Assembly: GCF_017811155.1 (NCBI RefSeq)
Contig: NZ_JACVCV010000006.1
Span: 238,614-302,613 of the forward strand
Length of the DNA: 64,000 bases
Source of the DNA: Lunatimonas salinarum
GTDB taxonomy: Bacteria > Bacteroidota > Bacteroidia > Cytophagales > Cyclobacteriaceae
Direction: 5' to 3'
Below the pieces are notes generated by a model. That model made no database searches. It saw only the letters and a program-made list of their open reading frames with translations, and had not been told where the DNA came from. Below are positions 7,538 to 16,041 of this stretch, one piece after another. How positions within the stretch are numbered: the first letter of the stretch is position 1; each line of letters begins with the position of its first letter. A program made the position numbers and the translations under genes.

Positions 7538-10500
7538 TTACTCCCTTGAGGCGATTGTCAGTTTTTGTTCGATTTTGCTTTTTAGGTCATGAAACGATGC
7601 TAGTGTTTTTTTTGCCGCAGCAAGAATTAGGACATGGCTTTCCTGCTTTTCCATCTCTCTGACCTCGCTGGCAAATCGGTACAAATACAAACTTTCGGAC
7701 AGTCCTCTGAGCTTATGAAGTAGATTTTGACTTTTCTGTTCATAATTCGCGCTTGGGCTTGCCAGTTTTTGCAGGATTTGTTCGATTTCGATAAAACCCT
7801 GGTCCAAAATGCTTTTGAGGAGGTCCTTGTCTCCAGATAAGATGCGCAGCAGTGCATCGTAGTCAAATTCCATGTCGGAAGAAGGTCGGTTCTGAAATTT
7901 CTCCTTTTGGATCAACTCCTGCACGAGATCCAGTATTTTTTGTTTTTCCAGAGGTTTGGTCATAAAGTAGTTCATCCCAGCGGCCAAGCAGGCTTCTTTT
8001 TCGCTCAGAAGAGCTCCTGCTGTGAGGGCGATGATGGGAACCGGGGAGCCGGTGGGTTCTTCTAGCTTACGGATTTCCTTTGTGGCTTGATATCCATCTT
8101 TTAGGGGCATTTGCACATCCATGAATATCAAATTGGGAGAGTGCAATATAAAGGAATCAACGGCTTCCTGTCCATTTTGCGCCTCTATTACCTGACAGGA
8201 AGGAAAATGTGACCGCAGAATTGTTTTTATCAAAATCATATTCAAAGGCACATCTTCGGCGACCAATATCTTCAGCAAGTCCTCTGCATGGGAGTCGGCA
8301 AAGTGGTCGGTCGAGGGGGATTCCTGGGGAGTCGTTATTTTATCATCAGCTAGACTTAAGAGGCAATTGAATAACTCGGAAATTTTAGCGGGTTTGATCA
8401 GCTTGGCATCGATTTGCAACTCCTGGTATCGCTTATCCAATTGCACTTCATCTACGGAGCTGTACAGTAATATTTTTGGTTTTTTTGCGGTTGACTTTGC
8501 AAAAATCTTTTTTGCCTCAGCAATAGTAGTAAGCCCATCCATAAAGGGCATTTGAAAGTCGACAATCAACACATCGAATTCTTCTCCCTGATTAAGTAAT
8601 TGGAGTGCACTTAGCCCGTTGTCTACTTCCACAGTTGTGATTTCCCAATGAGCAAGGACGTCCCTCAGGATTCTTCGGTTGTTGGTATTGTCGTCTATCA
8701 ACAAGATCTTCTTTATGCTGGAAAATTCCTTCACTGAAGCCTTATCTTCGGGCAAAAACGGCATCTTTAAGGTGAAATAGAAGGTGGAACCTTTGCCGAG
8801 TTCACTTTCCAAATGGATGGCCGACCCCATCTTCTCGGCAAGCATCTGAGAGATTACCAGCCCGAGTCCTGTGCCACCGAAATTTCGAGTGGTAGAGGAA
8901 TCGGCCTGCGAAAATGATTTAAAGAGCTTTTCCTGCTGTTCTTTCGATATACCGATTCCTGTATCTCTTACCGAAAACGTGTAAAATCCCCATGTAGGGG
9001 CTTCCTTGTCGACTTCAAAGGAAACGGTTAGTTCAACCTCGCCCTTTTTGGTAAATTTGATTGCATTACTCAGTAAGTTTACCAATATCTGTTTTAATCG
9101 AATGGGATCCACTATCATCAACCTCGGAATATCAACCTGTATGTTTAGGAGGAATTCGAGGTTTTTGGTGGAGGTATTAAATTTGACAATGTCTGCCGTC
9201 TGTTCGATTAGTTCAATAATATCCGTTTCAATTTCCTCTAGTTCCAATTTTCCAGCTTCAATTTTTGAGAAATCCAGGATATCATTGATTATGCCCAGTA
9301 GGGAATAGGCTGAGGAATTGGCGCTCTGCACGTATTGTCGTTGAACATCGGATAGGGTAGTGTTCAGGAGAAGGTCTGTAAATCCGATCACACCGTTCAG
9401 CGGTGTGCGAATCTCATGACTCATATTAGCCAAAAATTCAGATTTCGCTCGGCTGGATTTTTCCGCTTCTTCTTTTGCCTTTATCATGGAACGCTCAAGG
9501 GCACTCTTTGTGTCCAAGTTTATCAACATCTCAGCGAAAATCTTCAGAAGGTTTTTTTCGGCGTCTTGAAGGCGGTGCACCTCATGTACCCAGTCAAACC
9601 CAACAAAGCCCGATAATTCGCTACCGCGAATCATTGGTATTGTGATCAGGGTTTTTATTCCTTGAGGCTCTATGATTGCTTTTAGTGGTTTATCGTCCAA
9701 TAAATCGATGTTAGGCACCTCAAATGCTTGGTTGCGTTTATGTTGGTTAACCCAATTGGGAATCAAATCCAAAGGGACATTTTGGAGATTGTCAATCTCC
9801 GGAGTAACGCCTTCTTCACACCATTCGTAGGTATTGGAAAGTGTATTCTCCAAAAAATCATATTTAAATACGTATCCGCGGTCTGCCTTCACAAACTTGG
9901 ATATTCTGGAAAGGGATTGTTTTATGGTATGGGATAAGTCCTTGATATTTGTATTGATGTAGGTAGACGAAATATCAATCATGAGGGTTTGCAATTCGAT
10001 TTGTTTTTTAATCTCCTCCCTGACTAATTGCTCTTCGGTGATATCTTGCGTCAGGCCGGCAAATTTATCTGGATGATTTTCTTCCTGAATCAACAAGATC
10101 TTTATTTTAACCCATTTGAATCTTCTTCCTTTTAAGTGTATTTTTCCGGTAAACTCTCCTTCCTTTCCAGTTTTTAATACGGTTTCGCTTATGTTGCCCA
10201 GCGCTATTTTGTCTTTTTTCGAGAAAAAGCCTAATGCTTCTTCAATGCTTACAGACGTATCTACCGGAAGTTCATGGATTTTGTAAAGGCCTTTGCTCCA
10301 TTTTAGTTCTTTGGTTTCTAAATCTAGCTCCCAAGAGCCCATGTCTGCCATTTTCATGGCCCTTGTCAAAAAAATATTGGTATGTACCAGTTCTTCTTGT
10401 ATCTTTTTTCGTTCGGAGATATCTCTTGAAGTGGCTACTATATAGCCCTGATTATCAATCCATAGGTATTTGACCGTTACTTCAACCGGAAATTTATCCC

Positions 10501-10774
10501 CGGTTACTTGGTTTACATTGGTGCCTTCTATCACCATGGAAGGAATCTGCTTCAACTCCTTTACATGGGCCGACCAAACAGATCTGTCCATAAATATCTC
10601 TTCGAAGTCCCAGACATAGTACTTGTGTACCTCCTCAGGTCTTATGCCAAGTCGCTTGGATGCTTCTTTATTTACATAAAAAAGGTTACCATTTTCCAAG
10701 GCAACCTGCGTGGCATCGGATGTGTGGTCCAATAGGTGCTGGAGAAGTGTTAAATTTTCCTTGTTAGGTAACAT
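7538..10774 (-). CDS. Hybrid sensor histidine kinase PAS-PAS-GAF-HK-REC-REC-HPt
   Basis: This 1078-residue soluble hybrid kinase has no membrane segment. In order: PAS (about 10-130), PAS with PAC (about 135-250), GAF (about 260-425), a dimerisation domain with phospho-accepting His453 in MSHEIRTPLNGV, an ATPase domain (N box NLLSNAIKF, G boxes DTGIGIS and GGTGLGL), receiver 1 (IVDFQMPFMDG), receiver 2 (FMDVQMPLKDG) and a C-terminal HPt domain with HKLRG. Both receivers keep the Asp and Lys (LIKPAK, MTKPL). A full internal His-Asp-His-Asp relay is therefore possible. No response regulator gene is adjacent, so the output is unknown. It sits between greA and the HIT gene in the opposite direction. 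Confidence 0.95.
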   Translation of the reverse strand: MLPNKENLTLLQHLLDHTSDATQVALENGNLFYVNKEASKRLGIRPEEVHKYYVWDFEEIFMDRSVWSAHVKELKQIPSMVIEGTNVNQVTGDKFPVEVTVKYLWIDNQGYIVATSRDISERKKIQEELVHTNIFLTRAMKMADMGSWELDLETKELKWSKGLYKIHELPVDTSVSIEEALGFFSKKDKIALGNISETVLKTGKEGEFTGKIHLKGRRFKWVKIKILLIQEENHPDKFAGLTQDITEEQLVREEIKKQIELQTLMIDISSTYINTNIKDLSHTIKQSLSRISKFVKADRGYVFKYDFLENTLSNTYEWCEEGVTPEIDNLQNVPLDLIPNWVNQHKRNQAFEVPNIDLLDDKPLKAIIEPQGIKTLITIPMIRGSELSGFVGFDWVHEVHRLQDAEKNLLKIFAEMLINLDTKSALERSMIKAKEEAEKSSRAKSEFLANMSHEIRTPLNGVIGFTDLLLNTTLSDVQRQYVQSANSSAYSLLGIINDILDFSKIEAGKLELEEIETDIIELIEQTADIVKFNTSTKNLEFLLNIQVDIPRLMIVDPIRLKQILVNLLSNAIKFTKKGEVELTVSFEVDKEAPTWGFYTFSVRDTGIGISKEQQEKLFKSFSQADSSTTRNFGGTGLGLVISQMLAEKMGSAIHLESELGKGSTFYFTLKMPFLPEDKASVKEFSSIKKILLIDDNTNNRRILRDVLAHWEITTVEVDNGLSALQLLNQGEEFDVLIVDFQMPFMDGLTTIAEAKKIFAKSTAKKPKILLYSSVDEVQLDKRYQELQIDAKLIKPAKISELFNCLLSLADDKITTPQESPSTDHFADSHAEDLLKILVAEDVPLNMILIKTILRSHFPSCQVIEAQNGQEAVDSFILHSPNLIFMDVQMPLKDGYQATKEIRKLEEPTGSPVPIIALTAGALLSEKEACLAAGMNYFMTKPLEKQKILDLVQELIQKEKFQNRPSSDMEFDYDALLRILSGDKDLLKSILDQGFIEIEQILQKLASPSANYEQKSQNLLHKLRGLSESLYLYRFASEVREMEKQESHVLILAAAKKTLASFHDLKSKIEQKLTIASRE

Positions 10775-11000
10775 AGACTTGACTTGGTCTGTATCGCAAA
10801 AATTAATTTGGTTAGCTGCTGTTAAGCAATATACTTTAGAATTCTTGATTGGAACATCTTTGGAGTGCCTATTTTTTTAAAGCTGCGTTATTTTTACGTT
10901 AGATCAAATCGACAGAATGGATTTTTCATGCACTCATTAGCTGACTTGGTGCAGACTTAAACCGACTCTGAAAAAAAGTCAAACTGCCGCAATATTTCCG

Positions 11001-11008
11001 TACCTTTG
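11001..11008 (+). promoter_or_regulatory. Promoter -7 element for the HIT gene
   Basis: TACCTTTG matches TAnnTTTG, 30 nt upstream of the ATG at 11038. No clear -33 element is seen. Confidence 0.5.
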
Positions 11009-11037
11009 CTTCCTGTGAACTTATATACTTTCACCCT

Positions 11038-11439
11038 ATGGCTTCCATCTTTACTAAGATTATTAACCGGGAAATTCCGGGCTATATCGTCGCTGAGGAC
11101 GACCGAAACATTGCTTTTTTGGATATCATGCCCTTGGTTAAAGGGCATCTGCTTGTTGTTCCGAAGGTGGAAGTAGATTATATTTTCGATTTGGAGGAAC
11201 AGGATTATGCGGACCTGATGCGGTTTGCCAAGAAGGTGGCAATTGCGCAGGAAAAAGTAATCAACTGTACCCGAATCGGGGTGGCGGTAATTGGTTTAGA
11301 GGTGCCTCATGTCCATATTCACTTGGTGCCACTCAGAACGATGGCTGATATAGATTTTTCACGGCCTAAACTAAAACTTGATGCAGAGGCTATGCAAGAA
11401 ATTGCAGCGAAAATAAAATCAGCGTTTGACAATGGGTGA
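11038..11439 (+). CDS. HIT family nucleotide hydrolase
   Basis: A 133-residue histidine-triad protein of the HinT/Fhit superfamily, which hydrolyses nucleotide phosphoramidates or dinucleoside polyphosphates. The triad HVHIH is in the sequence VPHVHIHLVPL near residue 93. The N-terminal ASIFTKIINREIPGYIVAED and the DIMPLVKGHLLVVPK segment are typical. It has its own -7 element. It lies between a hybrid kinase and a protease gene, both transcribed the other way. The exact substrate cannot be read from sequence. Confidence 0.92.
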   Translation: MASIFTKIINREIPGYIVAEDDRNIAFLDIMPLVKGHLLVVPKVEVDYIFDLEEQDYADLMRFAKKVAIAQEKVINCTRIGVAVIGLEVPHVHIHLVPLRTMADIDFSRPKLKLDAEAMQEIAAKIKSAFDNG

Positions 11440-11459
11440 GGGTGTGATTTTTCTTCTTT

Positions 11460-12941
11460 TTACTGAATGTTATAGGATTGCATAAATGGCTGTCCATTTG
11501 GTGTGAGTCCTTCCAGCCTTAACCTACCACTAAATTCCTCCAGGAATTTACCTACAACGTTAGGGTCTTTAGCAGGTTCACCATTGTAGTGGGTAATTAC
11601 AAAACCATTACCCAGACCCAAATCCCTCAGGTATCCACGGGTCATGCCGGATATTTTTACACCAAAATCGATGTTTAGTCGGTCCCTTTCCAAAGCATTG
11701 ACATTTTCAAGCTTGGCACCAAGCAATGTGGAGGTATAAAATTCCCGCTTGATGATTCCGGTGTCTCCCAATAGGTTTTGAAGAGTGAGTGTAGCGCTTC
11801 GATTGGTATTGTCCCGAAGGTAGTCCAAGCGAATTTCATCCCCCGGATAATAATAGGAAAGTACTTCCTCAAAGCTACCTTTACCGGTGATCGTGATGCC
11901 ATTGATGGCTTTTATGACATCATTTCGGCGAAGTCCCGCTTTTTCTGCGGCACCTGATCGTATCACATGGGATACGATCACACCGTCCAAGGATTTTAGG
12001 TTCATCTCCTCTGCAAGTTCCGGGGTTATTTCCACCACATCTACACCGGGAATGGCTTTTTGAACCTCTCCGTATTGAATGAGGTCATTGGCAATTTTGG
12101 TGGCGATATCTACCGGGACCGCAAAGCCATATCCCGTATACGAACCGGTCCTGGAAAGAATGGCGGTATTAATGCCCACCAGCTTGCCCTCGACATCTAC
12201 CAATGCACCGCCAGAGTTGCCCGGATTAATCGGGGCATCCGTTTGTATAAAAGATTCCAGCGGAAACTCCCCTCCCATAATGTTGATCTGCCGCTCCTTT
12301 GCAGACACAATGCCCGCAGTAACTGTCGATGTTAGGTTAAACGGGTTACCCACGGCGATGACCCACTCTCCGATTTGAAGTTCGCGGCTGCTGCCAATTT
12401 GGATAGCCGGTAAATTGTCCGCATCAATCTTTAATACCGCTATGTCGGTATTTGCATCTGCTCCGATGAGACTCGCTTGGTAGGTACGCTTTTGGTGTAC
12501 TACCTCGATTGTTTCTGCACGATCTATCACGTGATTGTTTGTGATGATGTACCCATCTTTGGATATGATAACGCCCGATCCTGTGCTTACTCGCTGCTGG
12601 GGGACTCCTTGACCAAAAAAATAATCGAATATGCTATACCTTCGGGTATCGGTACCGGAGAAATTCTTGATAAATACGACGGAGTTTGTACTTTTCTCAG
12701 ATGCTTCAACAAAGGAAACCGGAGGGTTTGACCCCAACTGGCGAGGCCTACTCGGTGGAGTTTGATCAGCTTCCACTCTATCGGTTTCCAGAAGGGATGT
12801 TTGTTGATTCCACAGGCGCCCATCCCTATTTCCGTCCAGCCCATCCACTAACCTATTGGGATTGAACGCAGCTAAGTATATCCAAGCACCGAGAATTCCT
12901 CCGAACACAGCAATCGCCAAAGTAGTAAAGTATCTTTGCAT
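11460..12941 (-). CDS. degP: DegP/HtrA-type periplasmic serine protease
   Basis: A periplasmic protease and chaperone for misfolded envelope proteins. The 493-residue protein has an N-terminal hydrophobic segment (about 6-26) serving as signal or anchor. The trypsin-like catalytic triad is His137 (TNNHVID), Asp166 (TDIAVLK) and Ser243 (NPGNSGGAL). Two PDZ domains follow (about 275-375 and 395-490), the first with GVIVSHVIRSGAAEKAGLRRND. Two PDZ domains and the overall length match DegP/DegQ rather than DegS. It is transcribed alone, converging on the HIT gene with a 20-nt gap. Which of the DegP or DegQ roles it fills is not decidable. Confidence 0.93.
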   Translation of the reverse strand: MQRYFTTLAIAVFGGILGAWIYLAAFNPNRLVDGLDGNRDGRLWNQQTSLLETDRVEADQTPPSRPRQLGSNPPVSFVEASEKSTNSVVFIKNFSGTDTRRYSIFDYFFGQGVPQQRVSTGSGVIISKDGYIITNNHVIDRAETIEVVHQKRTYQASLIGADANTDIAVLKIDADNLPAIQIGSSRELQIGEWVIAVGNPFNLTSTVTAGIVSAKERQINIMGGEFPLESFIQTDAPINPGNSGGALVDVEGKLVGINTAILSRTGSYTGYGFAVPVDIATKIANDLIQYGEVQKAIPGVDVVEITPELAEEMNLKSLDGVIVSHVIRSGAAEKAGLRRNDVIKAINGITITGKGSFEEVLSYYYPGDEIRLDYLRDNTNRSATLTLQNLLGDTGIIKREFYTSTLLGAKLENVNALERDRLNIDFGVKISGMTRGYLRDLGLGNGFVITHYNGEPAKDPNVVGKFLEEFSGRLRLEGLTPNGQPFMQSYNIQ

Positions 12942-13288
12942 CTATTGTCGAATTTTTTGCCCCGTAAGGGTTGCTTTTTTCTTTTCTAAACGACTGTAAG
13001 TCCTGAATCACACAGGTAGTGAAGAATGCCAATCCCTATTGGAGGCATCCCGGTATTTTCAGGTTCCTTCACGCTTAGCTTTCTTCATAGCTCAAGAACG
13101 TGATTTTTTCCCTGCTGTTTTGTGGAGGCTCGAATTTAATGCCAAAAACTTTATATCGGAAAATCCGGCGAAAAAAACCGGAAAACTCCGCTAACCTTGT
13201 AAATTTGTCAGCCAATGCCTGCTTTGTCAGTGCTTTCTGTTCATCATTTTGGCATGAAGACAGTGGGTGTGGTGATAAAATCGTTTAA
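12942..13288. other. Divergent intergenic region between degP and dxr
   Basis: This 347-nt stretch has no convincing gene. It holds TAAATTTG at 13200-13207 on the plus strand, a perfect -7 element that could drive dxr, about 80 nt upstream of its start. It also holds the small inverted repeat GGAAAATCCGGCGAAAAAAACCGG just before it. A 62-codon open frame at 13100-13288 has no family features and overlaps this promoter. No clear degP promoter is visible. Confidence 0.5.
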
Positions 13289-14452
13289 ATGTCAGAGAAG
13301 AGAAACGTAGCCATCTTAGGGTCTACGGGCAGTATAGGTACCCAAGCACTGGACGTGATTCGCAGTCAGAAGGACAGGTTTCAGGTGGAGGTGCTTACAG
13401 CCCAAAATAATGCGGATTTATTGATTGAACAAGCGTTGGAGTTTGAGCCCAATGCGGTGGTGATCGGAAATGAGGCTTACTACGAAGAGGTAAAGGAGGC
13501 TTTACGGCTAAGCGGGGTAAAGGTTTATGCCGGGCAAGCGGCATTGACCCAAGTGGTAGAGATGGAAACCATCGATGTGGTGCTGACTGCCTTGGTTGGG
13601 TATGCAGGCTTGATGCCTACCATTCGGGCTATTGAAGCAGGAAAGCCCATTGCATTGGCAAACAAAGAGACTCTCGTGGTTGCAGGAGAACTGATAACCC
13701 GCTTGGCAAAGGAAAAGGCTGTAAACATCTATCCGGTAGATTCAGAGCATTCTGCCATTTTCCAATGCTTGGTGGGGGAGTTTCATAATCCTATAGAAAA
13801 AATTATTCTCACCGCTTCAGGCGGGCCTTTTCGTGGCCTAGACAGGGAATCTCTACAGTTGGTCACCAAAGCACAGGCACTGAAGCATCCCAATTGGGAT
13901 ATGGGTGCCAAGATCACCATAGATTCAGCTTCAATGATGAATAAGGGACTAGAGGTGATCGAAGCCAAGTGGCTTTTTGGACTCAATGTCCAACAGATCG
14001 ATGTGGTGGTCCATCCTCAATCTATTGTACATTCTTTGGTTCAATTCGAGGATGGTTCCATCAAAGCGCAACTTGGGCTTCCGGATATGCGTATCCCTAT
14101 CCAGTTTGCGCTTTCTTATCCAAGCAGGCTGAGAGCTGATTTTCCGAGATTTGACTTTATGGAATATCCTTCCCTCACCTTTGAAAAGCCGGATAGGCAA
14201 ACCTTTAGAAACCTGCAGTTAGCATATGATGCGATGGAAAGGGAGGGTAATGCTGCCTGTGTGTTAAATGCGGCAAACGAGATTGTCGTAGACGCTTTTC
14301 TGAAGGATCGCGTTGGATTTTTGGAAATGTCTGACCTAATTGAACAGAGTATGGCGAAAATCGGTTTTATAGAATCACCGACATTAACCGATCTGGTCGA
14401 TACCGACCGTGAGACGAGAGAGTTTACCAAAGCATTAATTACAAAGAAATAA
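13289..14452 (+). CDS. dxr: 1-deoxy-D-xylulose-5-phosphate reductoisomerase
   Basis: Dxr (IspC) converts DXP to 2-C-methyl-D-erythritol 4-phosphate with NADPH, the first committed step of the MEP isoprenoid pathway. The 387 residues carry the NADPH motif LGSTGSIGTQALDV near residue 10, the metal and substrate region PVDSEHSAIFQCL, the flexible loop ASGGPFRG and the motif NWDMGAKITIDSASMMNKGLE. Length and ATG start are normal. It is followed after 1 nt by rseP, the common dxr-rseP pair, so they are co-transcribed. Confidence 0.97.
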   Translation: MSEKRNVAILGSTGSIGTQALDVIRSQKDRFQVEVLTAQNNADLLIEQALEFEPNAVVIGNEAYYEEVKEALRLSGVKVYAGQAALTQVVEMETIDVVLTALVGYAGLMPTIRAIEAGKPIALANKETLVVAGELITRLAKEKAVNIYPVDSEHSAIFQCLVGEFHNPIEKIILTASGGPFRGLDRESLQLVTKAQALKHPNWDMGAKITIDSASMMNKGLEVIEAKWLFGLNVQQIDVVVHPQSIVHSLVQFEDGSIKAQLGLPDMRIPIQFALSYPSRLRADFPRFDFMEYPSLTFEKPDRQTFRNLQLAYDAMEREGNAACVLNAANEIVVDAFLKDRVGFLEMSDLIEQSMAKIGFIESPTLTDLVDTDRETREFTKALITKK

Positions 14453-14453
14453 T

Positions 14454-15773
14454 ATGGATACGTTAATAATGGTGGCGCAATTGCTACTTGGATTGTCAAT
14501 TTTGGTGGGATTGCACGAGTTGGGGCACTTGCTGGCTGCTAAAATGTTTGGTATGCGGGTGGAAAAGTTTTCCATCGGTTTTCCTCCAAAAATCGTGGGA
14601 TTCAAATATGGAGAGACGGAGTACTCTATAGGAGCCATCCCGTTGGGAGGGTTTGTGAAGATATCAGGTATGGTGGACGAGTCGCTCGATACGGCGCAGA
14701 TGGCCTCGGAACCGCAATCTTGGGAGTTTAGGGCTAAGCCCGCCTGGCAGCGGCTTATTGTGATGCTTGGAGGTATCATAGTCAATGTGGTTACCGGCAT
14801 AATTATATTTGTCTTTTTGGTGTATGACCGAGGAGAGACGTATTACTCTAGGGATCAGGTATTGGAACATGGAATTGTTGCCTATGACATTGGAGAGCAG
14901 ATCGGGCTGAAGACCGGCGACAAAATACTCGATATCAATGGGCAACCATACGAATCGATCAATGACCTGAGTAGTGGTTCTGCGCTGTTAAGTACGAATG
15001 GTTATTACACAGTGGACAGGGATGGAGAAAGGCTTCAGGTTTCTATTCCAAGGGGATTTATCAACTCGTTTTCCAATGAGGAAAGCATGTCAAAATTCAT
15101 CCAAATCCGATTCCCGTTTGAAGTCGGCGAGGTAATGCCTGGACAGGGTGCCTCAGAGGCTGGAATACAGAAGGGAGATCGAATCACCGCATTAGATGGG
15201 CAGAAAGTATTTTACTTTGATGAACTTCAGGCAGTGCTGAAAGATAAGGCCAATCAGCAGGTAGAGGTATCCTTGGAGCGAAGCGGAAATCCGATGACCA
15301 TGACCGCCAAGGTAAGTGAAAATAATACGATTGGCATTGGGGTGGCTAGCCTCCTCGAGCCGGTAAGAAAGCAGTATACCTTTGGAGAGTCAATTCCCTT
15401 GGGGGTGGAGCGCGCGTTTGGGGTAGTCATTGTGAACGCCCGGGCTATGGGCAAGATGTTTACTGGAGAAGTGTCAGCTAAGAACGTAAGCGGCCCCATT
15501 GGCATGGCGAAAATTTACGGTTCTTCTTGGGATTGGGTGAAATTTTGGTCTATCACCGGACTTATATCCATGATTTTGGCATTTATGAACTTACTGCCCA
15601 TACCTGCTTTGGATGGAGGTCATGTCATGTTTTTGCTGTACGAAATGGTTTCCGGTAGGGCTCCTTCGGACAAGTTTTTGGAAAATGCACAAAAGGTGGG
15701 GATGGTTATCTTGCTCATGATTATGGTGTTTGCCATTGGAAACGATATCTTAAAGTTATTCGTGGGCAGCTAG
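14454..15773 (+). CDS. rseP: Site-2 intramembrane metalloprotease RseP
   Basis: RseP is a zinc protease that cleaves membrane-bound substrates inside the bilayer, classically anti-sigma factors and remnant signal peptides. The 439-residue protein has the catalytic HELGH (residues 21-25) in the first membrane helix, two PDZ domains in the periplasmic loop (about 130-300) and the third metal ligand in NLLPIPALDGGH near the C-terminus. The ATG lies 1 nt after the dxr stop. No sigma-E or anti-sigma gene is visible in the window, so its targets here are unknown. Confidence 0.96.
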   Translation: MDTLIMVAQLLLGLSILVGLHELGHLLAAKMFGMRVEKFSIGFPPKIVGFKYGETEYSIGAIPLGGFVKISGMVDESLDTAQMASEPQSWEFRAKPAWQRLIVMLGGIIVNVVTGIIIFVFLVYDRGETYYSRDQVLEHGIVAYDIGEQIGLKTGDKILDINGQPYESINDLSSGSALLSTNGYYTVDRDGERLQVSIPRGFINSFSNEESMSKFIQIRFPFEVGEVMPGQGASEAGIQKGDRITALDGQKVFYFDELQAVLKDKANQQVEVSLERSGNPMTMTAKVSENNTIGIGVASLLEPVRKQYTFGESIPLGVERAFGVVIVNARAMGKMFTGEVSAKNVSGPIGMAKIYGSSWDWVKFWSITGLISMILAFMNLLPIPALDGGHVMFLLYEMVSGRAPSDKFLENAQKVGMVILLMIMVFAIGNDILKLFVGS

Positions 15774-16013
15774 GGCTGGGTTTCAATTTGACGCCTGTTT
15801 CTGAGGATATCTGGGCGGCTGTAAAGGAGTCTTTCTAAGCCTGTTTGGCCCTTCCCTTGAATAATTGGTATAGTCAGGGCTTTTGTTTTTGGAATTTAAA
15901 GTGATATCTTAATGCGCTTGCTGACATTTTGTGTCTCGGGCTACATTGGCATAGGGCTTGTTTACATTATTTAATAGAAAGGAACAGGCTCGCAGGCCTA
16001 AATTTTAAATAAA

Positions 16014-16032
16014 ATGACAGTAGTACTGTCAT
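16014..16032. promoter_or_regulatory. 19-bp palindrome upstream of lon
   Basis: ATGACAGTA-G-TACTGTCAT is a perfect inverted repeat with 9-nt arms around one central base. It ends 9 nt before the lon ATG. Its position fits an operator or a stem that hides the lon ribosome binding region. It does not match the CIRCE heat-shock operator. The rest of the 268-nt gap upstream (15774-16013) has no gene that I can support. Confidence 0.55.
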
Positions 16033-16041
16033 ATTGACTAT

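Noticed and set aside
13100..13288. 62-codon open frame before dxr
   Set aside because: No family features, and it overlaps the -7 element for dxr; likely chance.
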